Shown: positions 10,690-23,220 of the stretch, in pieces | Layout of the letters: every line of letters starts with the position of its first letter | How positions within the stretch are numbered: the first letter of the stretch is position 1 | Assembly (NCBI RefSeq): GCF_000313135.1 | Contig: NW_004457406.1 | Coordinates: forward strand, 44,132 to 84,793 | Source: Acanthamoeba castellanii str. Neff | Taxonomy: Eukaryota > Discosea > Longamoebia > Acanthamoebidae | Direction of reading: 5' to 3' | Length of the DNA: 40,662 bases | Position numbers and translations under genes: made by a program | Notes under the pieces: generated by a model | Seen by the model: the letters and a program-made list of their open reading frames with translations, nothing else | Told to the model about the DNA's origin: nothing | Database searches by the model: none

Positions 10690-13529
10690 GAAACGGAAGA
10701 AACGAAGGAGCACGTTTTGACGTTGTCCAGCTGCTGTTGGAGCTCTGTGGCCTTGGCCTCGGCTGATTCGACGGCCTTCCTGTTTTCCTCGACCCACGCC
10801 CTCGCCTGCTCGTCGTAATCGATCTGCGTGTGAAGTGCAAGGAATAATTTCAATATTATAATAACCAACAAGAAAATAAAGAAAATGAAGAAAATAGTGG
10901 AAAACCAAACCTTGGTCCAGGTTTCGTGGGCGGCCATGGCTTTGGCGAGTTCGATCTTGGTCTTTTCCATCTCCATTTCAAGTTTCTTCTTCTGGTCCTT
11001 GGCCGTCTTCTGGGCGAGCGTGCACGCACCTGATGATAGAACGGCAGCGTCGAGTGGACACTGGACACTCAGCGCGCGCACGCACGCACGCACGCACGCA
11101 GAGAGAGATCGAAATAGGATGTGGAAGAGCCTACCCAGGTTGAGCGTTCGCGAAAGGAGTTCCTTCCGGCGCTTGTCGGCGTCGGTCACAAAGTTGGACA
11201 CGGCACCTGACACACCGTGAGTGTCCAGCGATCAAACTTGTACCTTGCCTCCATTTCGAACACAACAGGTACCTTGGCCCAGATACACGCACATGCGCCA
11301 CATGTCAAAGTCGAGTCCCACGATGTTGTTCACCAGCATTTGCTGATCGCGCACGCCCTCCGGTTCCTGCAGAGAAACAAAATAAATAAATAAATAAATA
11401 AATATCATTTACAAAACATTTTTTAAATAATAATAATAACAATAACAATCGTGGTCGCTGTACCTCGATGCCCTCGATCTTGACCTTGGCCCCGGCTCCT
11501 TTCCTCTTCGACCTCGATACTGAGAGCGGCTTACCGTCCACCTGTAGAGAATGCCAGGAATGAACATAAAAATTAGGTACAAGCACACAAAAACAAACAA
11601 GCCACATGACGATACCTCGAGGTGAAGCGTGACGGACACTTCCTTGGCGTCGTCGTGGATGACCTCATCGCCGCGCAGCGATGCCGCAGCAGTTCCTGGC
11701 GGTGGAGGCGGCAGGTGAGAGTCGAAGTGTAGGCGGCCAAATGACAGAAAAGAAGTGGTGCGGGCACCAGGTTTGCGAGGGGTCGTGTTGCCGTAGAGAC
11801 ACCAGGTGAGTGCGTCGCCCAACGAGGTCTTGCCCACGCCCATAGGACCGCGCAGCAATGCCATGCCTAGTGCGATGTCGTCGTGTTACTCATCACAATC
11901 TACGATGCAACTCACACGACACACGACACACGACACACACGACACACACGACACACACGACACACGACACACGACACCGGAGAAGTTATGCACCCGTTGT
12001 CGTGAAATCCAAGTCGGCTCGACCCTTGATAGCACAGAAATCTTCAACAGAAAGACTGTGGTGGGTTTCCGTGAGTGCACAATCGATGCAGGAGGAAATG
12101 ATGAGCCAGTCTGTGCACCTCTTGAAGGAGACCACCTTGCCGATTGGGCGAATGGTGTTGGGCTGATGTGCGACCTCGGAGAGCGCTGTCCGGGCAAAGT
12201 CCACCAACGCCGAACGGTCGGGGTGATCTACTGTGATGACGCACACACAACAAATAGATAAAATTGAAGATTAACAAATTATCAAAATACTGTATGCTTC
12301 GAAAATCAGCTCTACCTTCTTTCTTGGTGATGTCGATGTACTCTTGGACGAAGTGGTCGAGCATCTGCGACGAATAGCCTTCGGCCGCGACTGTCACCAC
12401 AACACAACCAACAATCAGACGAGCAGTCTGCATGTAGAGATAGAAAAGAGCTGGTCGGGTTTCGCACGTACCATTGGGCGTGGTGGTGCTGTCGCTGGCG
12501 GGCACAGTGTGCGCAGCGCGGTCGACGCCGCCACCATCGGTCTTGCGTTTGACGATGCGGCGAAGGAGCACTTCCTTCTCTGTCAGCTCGGCCATCGCTC
12601 TTTCAAACGCCTCCGTACGCATCCCCTCGTGTGAGCTACTCACCTGCGGAATGTCAGCGTCCCGGAACAGCCCAGCCGTTGTAGGTCAGACACGCTCTCA
12701 AACACTGCGTGATCAAGGCGTGAACGACGAGCAGCACCTCGACAATGTCGTGTGGTCGCACAAGCTCGAAGGGTCGCATAGCCGACGTCGGTTGCTCCAC
12801 CGCCCCGTTCTCAGCTCTGGACAGATCAACGCACGTAAGTGTCGCACCACACACACACACACACCACACAACACAGGCAGAAGGGGAACGTCAGGCTGGA
12901 GACGCACGCGTTGAATTGAAAGTCGGCCGGGAACGAGAACTTCCAGTGCTTGGGCATTTGTTCAAAGTTGACGAAACGTGGTACGATGCTTTCCGATGAA
13001 ACCACCGCAACGCCGTGCGGCTGTGCGCGTGTGATCCAGCGGCGGCGCATTAGTTAAACATCACAGCATTTGGTGAACATCACAAACAGCAAGCGGGGTT
13101 GCCGACACGAGCCATATTCATACCTCATTCATTTCACCAAAGTTCTGCTCGAAGGGGCTGCCCACATACCAAATCCGGTCTCCTGCGACAACGCGTGGGC
13201 GAAGTCAGCGCCTGGTGGGTACAAGTTAGGGCGAAGTGAGGTCAGCGTGTGTTTGGTACCAATGAGTTGTCGCTTGTGGTAGTGGCCCACGTAGCACGCC
13301 CTCGCCACCTGCTCGATCTGCGCTCTTTAGAAAATAAGGAAATGTCAGAGTTGGCTTTGCGATTCAACCCAGCAACTTGACTGAGTAAGAAACCTGGAGA
13401 TGCGCCCGGAGGCTATATGGCCGCCGTTGGCAACGGCTCCGCCGACCTCGGCATGCGCGAAAATGGTCCATCCTGGGGTGGTAAAAATGGATCAAGTCAG
13501 CCTGTGTGTGTCGTGTGTCGTTTGTGTGT

Positions 13530-13570
<41 letters not shown>

Positions 13571-14655
13571 ACTCGAGTCCTTGCCTGGCGTTTGTTCGCT
13601 ACTGCTGGAATCGACAAGCGGCTCGAGTTCGCTAACGTGTACAAACTGGCGCTGTTGCTCCGCGGAGTCCTCGCGCCTGTGAACAACCGACGTGAGGGCA
13701 CGCGAACAAAAGGGTAAGCGCTCAAAGTGATGAGTGCAAAAGCCCCTCCACATGCAGAGGTGGTGTTCTGATCACGCGTGTTACCAGGGAAGGAAGGCCA
13801 GGCGATTGGAGGCATCGTAGATGGGTCGAGTCGCGATGGAAATGTTGGGGAAGAGACCAAACATGCTGATCCCGTGCACGAGTCCGTCCACGCTCACCTG
13901 TCGTGCGGCCAGTGAGCCCAGCTGCCACCACAATACATGTGTATGGATTCAACGCGCATACCTGGTCGTGATTGCCCGGAATGAGTGTGGCCCGCACGCC
14001 CTCGTCGCTCCACTGCTGAAACTCTTGCAGCAATCTGACCCACACACACACACACACACACACAACATTGACACACGCACCGTGAACGATTTTTCCACAA
14101 CGTGCATGTGCAGTGCAGAGAGGTGTACACACCTGTCGACATGGCGGACCTGGAGGGAGTGGCGGTGGTGCCAGAAGTCGCCCAGGAAGACCACCGGCGC
14201 TCTCTCCTCACGCGACAGATCGCGGATGAGGCCCAGCGTGGCGATGCACCGGTCTATGGTGGCCGCGCTCACGTGCAGGTCGCTGAAGAGCACGAACTTC
14301 CACGGTGTCCCCTTGGAGCCCGCCACCGAGCTGTGTGAAGCCGCCCTAATAAACGTACTTCGTTCAGCTGACATGATCTACAGCACAGCAACTAGCTTGG
14401 TGCGCTACCCGCTGTTGGTGGTGGTGAGGCGGCGGCTGCAGAGGCTCGGAGCTGCACGGCCCACGCGCGGCACACCCCTCCACAACGAGGGTAGTGCAGC
14501 TGATGCAAGTGAATGACAAATCGTGTAGTACAATCCACAGCAAAAAAATGGGCCGATCGATTGATGCGTTAAGAAAGAAAGTAGGGTATGTAGGTACCGG
14601 AGTAGTGCAGAGCCGGCAGGCTTGCTCCGCCCCTTGCTTTCAGCAAGCGTGACAT
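8537..14655 (-). CDS. Fused SbcD/Mre11-like nuclease + SbcC/Rad50-like ATPase, probably mitochondrial
   Basis: 31 exons give 1,125 aa: 14655-14598, 14499-14409, 14345-14133, 14034-13962, 13921-13785, 13676-13573, 13472-13394, 13324-13260, 13182-13124, 13020-12908, 12816-12738, 12643-12472, 12390-12316, 12230-12119, 12055-11994, 11866-11768, 11695-11616, 11541-11464, 11366-11273, 11206-11135, 11029-10911, 10823-10714, 10578-10447, 10364-10265, 10180-9829, 9708-9629, 9521-9466, 9398-9323, 9183-9034, 8935-8840, 8728-8537. Residues 1-50 form an acid-free, Arg/Ser/Ala-rich presequence. Metallophosphoesterase motifs: FSDLH (D72, H74), LGDFWHHR (D106), PGNHD (N142, H143), FAHAEV (H232), VGHYHK (H266, H268). 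The ATPase follows: Walker A GPMGVGKT (504-511), Q-loop (YLGQ), coiled coil with CNTCG zinc hook (C804, C807), LSGGQ (1016-1020), Walker B FLIVDE (1047-1052), switch IDHD (1080-1083). Elsewhere two separate proteins process DNA ends; here one chain has both. The coiled coil is short, more like phage gp46/SbcC-like proteins than eukaryotic RAD50. Weakest joins: donors 12736-12737 (GTGCTG) and 9321-9322 (GTTGGC). Confidence 0.85.
10608..10689. repeat. GT/GTGC microsatellite in fused nuclease-ATPase gene
   Basis: GT runs interrupted by GTGCGTGC fill most of intron 10579-10713. Open frames of Cys/Val or His/Thr through it are artefacts. Confidence 0.88.
11913..11976. repeat. CACACGACA array in fused nuclease-ATPase intron
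   Basis: Tandem ACACGACAC units lie in the intron 11867-11993, between the exon with the first ATPase strand and the Walker A exon. Confidence 0.88.
13503..13569. repeat. GT microsatellite in fused nuclease-ATPase intron
   Basis: GTGTGTCG units followed by a pure GT run sit in intron 13473-13572. The run reaches the splice donor (GTCCAC, at 13571-13572 on the complementary strand). Confidence 0.88.
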
Positions 14656-14827
14656 GTTCGTCCCCTCCGGCGCGTTGTGTGTACTTTCCTTTTTTCCTAT
14701 TTTTTCTTCGTTTTCTTTGCACGGTGTTTCTTTTTGAATTATTTTGTGTTTTATGGTCGTAATCGGAGCCATCTCAACAAAAAGGTCTACAAAGCGGGAG
14801 AGGGGTTATGGTGTTGTAGTTTGCTTC

Positions 14828-16387
14828 TTAGCACCTGGCGGTGTAGAGCATCTTGTTGGGGGTGCTCGAGCAGCCGCTCTTGGTGCAGTCGAGCTCGACC
14901 ACGCCGGCAGTGGTGTCCTGGAGGATCTGCTGCTTGACCTGCTCGGCCGTGTAGGACGGGTTGGCGCCGTAGACCAGCGCGGCCACGCCGCACACGTGGG
15001 GCGAGGCCATCGAGGTGCCGGAGATGGTGTTGTAGGCGCTGTTGGAGCCGATCCAGGCCGACTTGATCGACTGGCCGGGCGCCAGGATGTCGACGCAGGT
15101 GCCCCAGTTGGAGAAGTAGGCGCGGGTGTCCTGGGTGTAGTTGCCCTTGAAGTAGGTGGCGCCCACGGTGATGGCCTTGGCCTCCGAGGCCGGGCTGGTG
15201 TTGCACGCGTTCTGGTCCTCGTTACCGGCGGCGACGGCGAAGGGCACGCCAGCGTCGACCACGGAGGCAACGGCGCGGTTGAGGGTGGCCGAGTAGCCGC
15301 CGCCGAGGGACATGTTGGCCACCGACCTGCGGCCGCGCTTGCGGGCATTCTCACCGGCCCACTGGATGCCGGAGATGACGCCGGCCGTGGTGCCGCTACC
15401 GCCGCAGTCGAGGACCTTGACGGCGATCAGGGTGACGCCGCGGGCAATGCCCACAGTGTGGCCGCCGACGGTGCCGGCGACGTGAGTGCCGTGGCCGTTG
15501 CAGTCGGTGTCCTTGGCGTCGGCGAAGTTGGCGCCCCAGATAGCACGGCCCTGGAACTCCTGGTGGGTGGTCAAGATACCACTATGGGAAGAAAGAAAAC
15601 ACCACATAATCAGCGCCTGGACTTGAAGACTGCATGCTGTGGGGCCATGTCAGGTGTGTCACGTACGTGTCAATGATGTAGGCGTCGACGTCGCTGGCCT
15701 CCTGGTTGTAGGAGTAGTCGCCGTCCATGCCGGTGATGGGGTGAGTGTTGATCCTCTGCAAGTTCCAGATGGCGCTGTCCTGACGCTGGCAGTTGGCGGT
15801 CTTGTAGGCCGACGAGATGTGGAAGACCTGGTTCTCCTCGATGAGCTCCACGGCCGGGTGGGTGCGGAAGAAGTGAATGTCACTGTGCACAACAACGAAA
15901 GCTCTCGGTCAGCCCACAACACCTTGAGTGTACCATTGCAGAGTGGGGCGGGAGCGGTCGTACTCGGGGGAGGTCTTGACGTGCAGAGCACGGAAGGAGT
16001 TGCCCACGTTCCACGCGTTGATGATGTCGCCGCTGACCTGGTTGGCGAACATGGCCTTGATGTCTCCGACGTAGGCATTGACTGTTGTAATCCAAGAAAG
16101 ACTATCAGTCAGGTGGTCGGTCGGCGCGCGAAAGCAAAGAAGACGTACACTGAGTGTGAAGCATGTCAGGCTTCATGACGACGATGTACTCGTTCTGGAC
16201 CTTCTGGTTATCGAAGGCCATGTGCAGAGGTGCCAAGGCTGAACATGCAGGCACACGTGGAATCAGCTGATGAACAACGCACACAGAAAATAGGTCAAGT
16301 GATGAGCGGTGGGGAGCGCGTACTGGCAGAGGCGCTGGCGAGCATGACAGCGAGCAGACAAGCGCTCACAAGGTAGTAGGCGCGCAT
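14828..16387 (-). CDS. Secreted subtilisin-like serine protease (S8, proteinase K type) with propeptide
   Basis: Exons (minus): 16387-16324, 16238-16149, 16081-15934, 15882-15667, 15581-14828; 423 aa. Exon 1 encodes a signal peptide (MRAYYLVSACLLAVMLASASA). An inhibitor_I9-like propeptide follows (NEYIVVMKPD to VELIEENQVF). The catalytic domain shows all triad blocks: Asp in DAYIIDTGI, His in NGHGTHVAGTVGG, Ser in SGTSMASPH. The oxyanion Asn lies in VAAGNEDQN. Paired Cys residues (for example TDCNGHG, VLDCGGSG, NACNTS) suggest disulphides as in proteinase K. It is expected to be an extracellular or lysosomal endopeptidase activated by removal of its propeptide. Secreted serine proteases of this class are well known from Acanthamoeba. 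The AC|GTACGT donor that splits the Asp-Thr of the active site is a phase-2 junction also supported by the GGT ATC continuation. Confidence 0.93.
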
Positions 16388-16768
16388 GGTTGGTGCACTA
16401 CGCAGAGAGAAAGAGGAGTCGCTTGCTGAGGAGCCCCGGGTGTGGGTGTAGGGGTGGCGGGTGGTGTGAGGGAATGTCAGCTGGGGTGCTCGGGCCGCAT
16501 TTTATGTGCCACCGGACCGGCCAGAGGGGAAGGGTCGGTGGAGGGTTCCCTCTTTCGTGAAACATCAGCAGCTTGTTGAAGTCCGAAATTTCGGGGCCTT
16601 ATTTTTCCGGACCAGTCAAAAAAAGGCACCGAAAAAGGCTTCCGCTGTTTCTTCCGCGAGACGACTGTCTAGCAACCTCTTTGGCCAGTTCCTTCCTTTG
16701 GGCGACAAGCCAGATCTCACGTTTAGCTCCACTCCATTCTTAAATTTTCCTTGGCTGGTGGTATCCCC
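16388..16768. promoter_or_regulatory. Intergenic region upstream of the subtilisin gene
   Basis: The subtilisin promoter and the 3' flank of the glycanase gene share these 381 bp. A perfect palindrome CGAAATTTCG (16584-16593) lies about 200 bp upstream of the subtilisin start. No coding stretch was recognised. Confidence 0.3.
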
Positions 16769-17959
16769 TCAGGGAGTGAGCCTGTCGCCCTTGCTGTTGT
16801 AGTGGGCGCCCACCTGCGTCAGACTGCCGGCGGCCGAGTTAAGCAGCGAAGGCGCAGTGCCCACGTTCGTCGCGCGCGCCGTGAACCACGCATACCTTTG
16901 GTAGGGGGTCAGTGGAAGAATGTATGTGGAATGTGGGCGAGCTGCAACGCGTACCTCTCAACGTGGGGGTCGCTGTCGAGCGAGCCCAGGACGCGCTCCA
17001 TCCAGGTGAGCTCGTTGGCGACGGAGTTGGACGGGCAGTCAAACTCGGTGAGCCAGATGGGCAGACCGAAGCCCTTGACCTGGCCCAGCCAGTAGTTGAC
17101 GGCTCCCGCGTCGAACCACGGCGCGTTGCAGTCGTAGATGTGGAAGCACAGGAAGTCAAAGTGGCAGCCCGTGCAGTTGCCAAAGAACTGGGCGAACCTG
17201 CCGTTGGACCGCACAGCATCAGGCGTGTGTTGCGTCGTGTGCGGTGGTGCGTGGTGCGGTTGTGTGCGGTGGTGTGTGTGCGGTGGGACGGACCATTCCT
17301 TAGGGCCGATGTTGCCGCCTGGCGCAGCCGAAGGGGTGCCGAGCTTGATCTTGCCAGTGAGGCCAGCAGCGTCCAGCTGGGCGATCACCTTCTTCCACTC
17401 CGTTGCCGCGGCCTGATGGTGTCATCCGGTCAGCTCGCGTTTCAGCAACACCCACAGCGCGTCAACCACCAAACGTACCCGCGGCGACAGGTTGGCTTGG
17501 CTGGCGAAGTTGGGCTCGTTGAAGCCCAGCAGGTGCTTGGTGTTGGCCGGCAGCTGCAGAAAGGAGTCAAAAAAAAGATAAGATATATCTTAATCATTAA
17601 ATATTTGATTTTATTTGTAACTCACAAAAATAACGAAAAAATTGAATCAAAAAAAGCGAAAGCGACGGGGGGGAGGGCACCTTGGAGACGAGGTTGGGCA
17701 CAGAACCAGCGCCCCACACCATGGGCACGAACTCGACGTATCGAGAGCCCAGGTGGCACGAGGCGACGTTGGCGGTGGGCTGCAGTCCCCAGTTGTAGTA
17801 CCACGACATGCGTGAGAGGGCGTTGATGTCGGCGCAGCCGCCGCTCCACGCGTTGGTCGCCACACCGCGGTAGATGGGCTTGGCGGCCCCGTGTGGCAGG
17901 CAAGCAGCGCTTATGGCCAAGGCCATCGCGACGAACACGAAGAGGCGAGGAAGCGTCAT
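16769..17959 (-). CDS. Secreted GH128-like glycoside hydrolase (Asl1 catalytic core)
   Basis: Exons (minus): 17959-17681, 17553-17479, 17412-17294, 17197-16955, 16895-16769; 280 aa. The start is an ATG followed by a signal peptide (MTLPRLFVFVAMALAISAA). Conserved blocks of the 'glycosyl hydrolase catalytic core' family are present: YNWGLQP, FVPMVWG, LLGFNEPNF (the Glu of NEP is the likely acid/base), GTPSAAPGG, FDFLCFHIYDC, and IWLTEFDCP, where the Glu is the likely nucleophile. The end, VERYAWFTAR through SLLNSAAGSLTQVGAHY, is typical of the family. Known GH128 members cleave beta-1,3-glucans, which fits digestion of yeast or remodelling of the amoeba's own cyst wall; the exact substrate is inference. 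Confidence 0.87.
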
Positions 17960-18404
17960 CGGTTATGTCTTCTTGTTGTTAACTCGAATGGTGGCAGCTT
18001 GGTGCAGGAAGTGGCAAGAAGCTTGGTTGGGCCGGAGTCAGGCCTATCAAGGACGCGTAAAGGCGCCTGGTTGGTCGGCACCCTTTGCGTCATCAGCGTC
18101 GGCAGAAGGAGAATCTTTGGGACGAAAGTGCGCAGGTACGGTCAATTTTGGCTGTGTGTAGACACCTTGCGTCGACAGTTGAAAAAGGGCTTGGGAGCAG
18201 CGGCCTCGGCTGTGCCGGTGAAGCTCATCATCATTGCGCAGTACCGGGCACGCCAGGTGGGCCACGCCCAACCGCGCCGCGGGCAGTGCGGCCGTCCAGC
18301 CGCGGCAGCCTTCGGGCGTTGCCGCCGTGTCGGCCTGAGAAGAGAAAGGTGCCGACGGTTGACCCCAAGGTGTATATGTCGTTAATCGAAGGAAGCAACA
18401 CCAA
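17960..18404. other. Intergenic region with no recognised gene
   Basis: A 445-bp gap lies between two minus-strand genes. It contains open frames on both strands (for example plus 17891-18385) but with no recognisable domain, signal peptide or splice pattern. It presumably holds the glycanase promoter and the 3' flank of the dehydrogenase gene. Confidence 0.35.
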
Positions 18405-20119
18405 TCAGATGCCGGCGCCGCCGGTGACCTCGAGGCAGTGGCCGGTGATGTAGGACGCGTGGGGAGAGGCCAGGAGGAGCACGCTGCCCGCCGCGTCGTC
18501 CACGTTGCCGGGACGAGCCAGAGGCACAGTCTTCGCCACAGCCTCGGCCGAGTTGGTCGCACCTTTTGTGCGAACAAGCCATCAGTAAGAAAACAGTGTT
18601 ATTATTAATGTTGTTATGTAACTTATATTTCTATGAAGCGTACCGGGAATGCCGAGGGCGACCTTCTTGCCCTCGACCTCGATGAAGTTCTCCTGTCCCT
18701 TGGCGGCCGTGAGGCGCGTGTTGATCCAACCGAAGGCTTTTAGACGACACCCACAAACGAACGTCAACCACAACATCTTGGCCACTGTGTGTGTGTGTGT
18801 GGTGTTCATGTCGTGGTGTGTCGTGGCGCGTTGTATCGTGTTGTGGTGTGTGAGTAGCGTACCGACAGCGTTGCAGCGAATGTTGAAGGCGCCCCACTCC
18901 TTGGCGATGGTCTTGGTCAAGCCCAGGATGCCCGCTTTCTGATGGGTGGACAATTAGAGATGAGTGGTCTGCCGCTCACAGACCAACACGAGAGCCCCAG
19001 GTCAGTGGCTAGGTGGGCTGAACGTACGGCAGTGGCGTAGTTGGCCTGCCCAGTGTTTCCATGGAGTCCCGACGTGGACGATACCTTGAGACGACAAAAC
19101 ACGCATACGACACACACACGACACACATGACAACAGTTGGCTGTTAAAAACGCAGAGAAGCGACCGCTTCTTCTGGCGAGACGCTGCGGCGGGGCGGGGC
19201 GGAACGCACGTTGATGATGCTGCGCGGGGCAGCCTTGCCCGAGGTCTCGATCTCCTGCTTGGCGGCGTCACGCATGTAGGGCGCGGCGGCGCGGATGAGG
19301 CGGAACGGCGCCGTGTTGTGCACCAACAGCATGGCCTGGCTCGCACACACACAAACAATACGGCCGCGCGGCAGTTAGTCCCACCTCTCTCTCTCTCTCT
19401 CGCCAGGCCGGCCCGGCCCCAACCCTCCGTCAGTCACGCACCTCCCACTGCTTGTCGGTCATCCTGTGGGCGATGCCGTCCCACGTGTAGCCGGCGTTGT
19501 TGACCAGAATGTCGAGCCTGCGGACGCAACCGAGCGTGAGTGTCGTGTGTGTCGTGTCGTGTCGTGGACGGACCGGCCAAAGGCGTCGATGGTGGCCTTG
19601 ATGATGTGTTCGGGGAACTTGGGGTCGGTAACGTCGCCCGCCACCGAGATGGCCTCGCCGCCCTTGGCCTTGATGTCTGCCGCCACCTTGTCCGACTTGG
19701 CTGCAAAGGGGGCGGTCCAGTAGAAAAATATGAATATATAATAAATAATAAATAATCTGATTAATAATTTAAATGGGGCGTTACCCTTGTCGAGATCGGT
19801 GACCACGACCTTGGCGCCCTCGGCAGCGAACAGGTGCGCGGTGGCCTCGCCGATGCCCTGGCCCGAACCCGTCACAATCGCGACCTGAAGAAATCAAAAA
19901 AAATTGTAAAATCGTCATAAATAAATTGAGTTCAACTCATAAATGTGGCTTTGCAAGAGCGTGGGCGAGTACCTGGCCCTTGAGGAGACCGCCCTGGTTG
20001 GTGGCAGCGGTGCGATGGAGATCCAGAAGCTCGGCAGCAGACGGCGCGCTGGCCTCGACATGGCGGGCGATGGCCGTAACCCTTCGGCTTGCCGCAAGCG
20101 CGTTGGTGTTGTGTTCCAT
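18405..20119 (-). CDS. Short-chain dehydrogenase/reductase, FabG-like, with N-terminal extension
   Basis: Exons (minus): 20119-19973, 19884-19785, 19700-19574, 19517-19442, 19335-19210, 19084-19028, 18938-18863, 18736-18644, 18562-18405; 319 aa. A classical SDR fold is visible: cofactor loop TGSGQGIG after a beta strand (VAIVTG), an acidic TDLD after strand 2, GDVTDP, the NNAG motif (ILVNNAGYTWDG), catalytic Ser in INVSSTSG, and Tyr/Lys in NYATAKAG. The C-terminus has EVTGGAG, typical of 3-oxoacyl-ACP reductases. About 49 residues precede the fold, with several Arg and few acids near the start (ALAASRRVTAIARH), possibly an organelle-targeting peptide. The insertion before IINV (KQEIETSGKAAPRS) resembles mitochondrial or peroxisomal fatty-acid SDRs. 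The substrate is unknown. Confidence 0.88.
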
Positions 20120-20793
20120 CTTTTAGTTCTTTCTTGTGTGCGTTTTTGGGTTTGGTGTCTCTGTCGTTCCCTGCTCGTCTTTGTTTTCCTTTTTCTCGTC
20201 ACATTTCACAGTTACTGGGGAAACTTTCCTACTGGACCAGCTTTTTCAGTCAATTTCACAGTTGTGGCCACATGCAATGTGGGGCTGCAGTCACCTCTAC
20301 AAGAAGTACTCTGATGACATCTTTCCTCTTCGTGGGCCTCAGTGGCGCCGCCCTGGCATACGTCGAGAGCCTGAGCCAGCCGGACAGGTTGGCCACGTGC
20401 CGATTCGAGGCTGAGGGCGTACCGCTCACGACGGGCTTCGACGCGTGCAAGGTCACCCGGTCGGCGGCCGATGCAGTGCTCCATTGGCGCGCGGAGTGGT
20501 GGATGAAGACACACACTTTGGTGGGTGTGTGGGTGGCCAACAACTCGGGCGTCCACCCAACGACCTGCCCTCCTTCTACTCCTAACAAAAAAGAGGTGCT
20601 TGTTTCAAAGAGGTGGTGTGGCTTTGTATTTCACATGTTGTGGAGGAATGGCAGGGAGATTACAGGCAAAGAGAGAAAGAAGAGCCAGAGAGAGAAGTGA
20701 GAAGAGGAGGAGCCATCCGCTCCCTCTCCCAAGTCGCGGTCGTGGCGGGCGAGATGATGATGATGATGGTTGCAGTGACGCTGATCGGCGTCT
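20120..20793. other. Intergenic stretch between SDR and UGPase genes
   Basis: This 674-bp gap starts with a T-rich, pyrimidine-rich segment upstream of the SDR gene (about 20115-20225). It holds one doubtful plus-strand ORF (20314-20700), then a purine-rich AG tract (about 20670-20715) in the 3' flank of the UGPase gene. No other feature was recognised. Confidence 0.4.
20314..20700 (+). CDS. Doubtful small ORF, hypothetical protein
   Basis: An ATG-initiated frame of 128 codons begins MTSFLFVGLSGAALAYVESL and continues GC-rich and protein-like to about codon 67 (VLHWRAEWWMKTHTL). There a GTGGGTG could serve as a splice donor. Beyond it the composition turns low-complexity and ends ...KKSQREK. 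The start resembles a signal peptide or single membrane helix. No family was recognised and no second exon could be placed. It lies between two minus-strand genes. It could be a real short gene, a gene remnant, or an upstream part of the SDR promoter. Confidence 0.25.
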   Translation: MTSFLFVGLSGAALAYVESLSQPDRLATCRFEAEGVPLTTGFDACKVTRSAADAVLHWRAEWWMKTHTLVGVWVANNSGVHPTTCPPSTPNKKEVLVSKRWCGFVFHMLWRNGREITGKERKKSQREK

Positions 20794-22693
<1,900 letters not shown>

Positions 22694-23220
22694 GGCTGTG
22701 TGTGTGTAGAACGAATGAAAAAGTTGAAGATGAAAGATGAAAGATGTGTGTAGAGAAAGTAGAGAAGCGAGTAGAGCGCGAGTAGAAGCCTGTTTGTTGT
22801 TGTGCAGTCTGGTGCTGGCTGTGCTGGAAGGAGTTTTGATGAATTCGAAGAGGGCAAGGAGTATCAAGACTCTCTTCTTCTGTACTGTGCTTGTGTGCTG
22901 CTGTCTGTGTTCTCTGTGTGCGTGCTGTGCGAGCTTTGACGGGGCTGAGGTGGTCGTCTTTATGTAGCCGCACCATGCGGCGCTCACGCGTGCACTATTA
23001 ACTCGAAATTTCGCTGCTTTTAAATCCGAAACGGTGGCGGTGGGCCTTCGCTGGGCCGACGAGGTCGAAGTGCGGGTGAGGGCAACGAACCTCGCTCCTG
23101 GCTCTCCCTTGACACGGGCGACACAACGTGCTGTGCGTGTCTGACTTCATCTTCTGATCAAATAAATTCCAAGAGTTTAAATCTTTTCCCCTTTTTCCTA
23201 CGATCGATCCAAGAGCGAAG
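22694..23220. promoter_or_regulatory. Divergent intergenic region between UGPase and importin-5 genes
   Basis: These 527 bp separate two head-to-head housekeeping genes. A perfect palindrome CGAAATTTCG at 23004-23013 sits 208 bp upstream of the importin ATG and 311 bp from the UGPase ATG. The same palindrome lies upstream of the subtilisin gene. Promoter role is inferred from arrangement. Confidence 0.4.

Noticed and set aside
13070..13282. Alternative unspliced end for the phosphoesterase (reading on past the LIGTKHTL segment)
   Set aside because: It would stop soon after. Splicing at GTACCA (13259-13258) to the acceptor at 13183 restores IWYVGSPFEQNFGE, the conserved continuation of SbcD-like enzymes.
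14374..14374. ATG at 14374 as the only start of the fused nuclease-ATPase
   Set aside because: It is kept as an alternative start. Two upstream exons join in frame with good splice sites and add a coherent targeting peptide, so the longer form is preferred.
14744..15676. Long plus-strand ORF of 310 codons, Gly/Val/Ala/Asp-rich
   Set aside because: It is antisense to the subtilisin catalytic exon, whose motifs, splice sites and signal peptide are clear. High GC makes the opposite frame open by chance.
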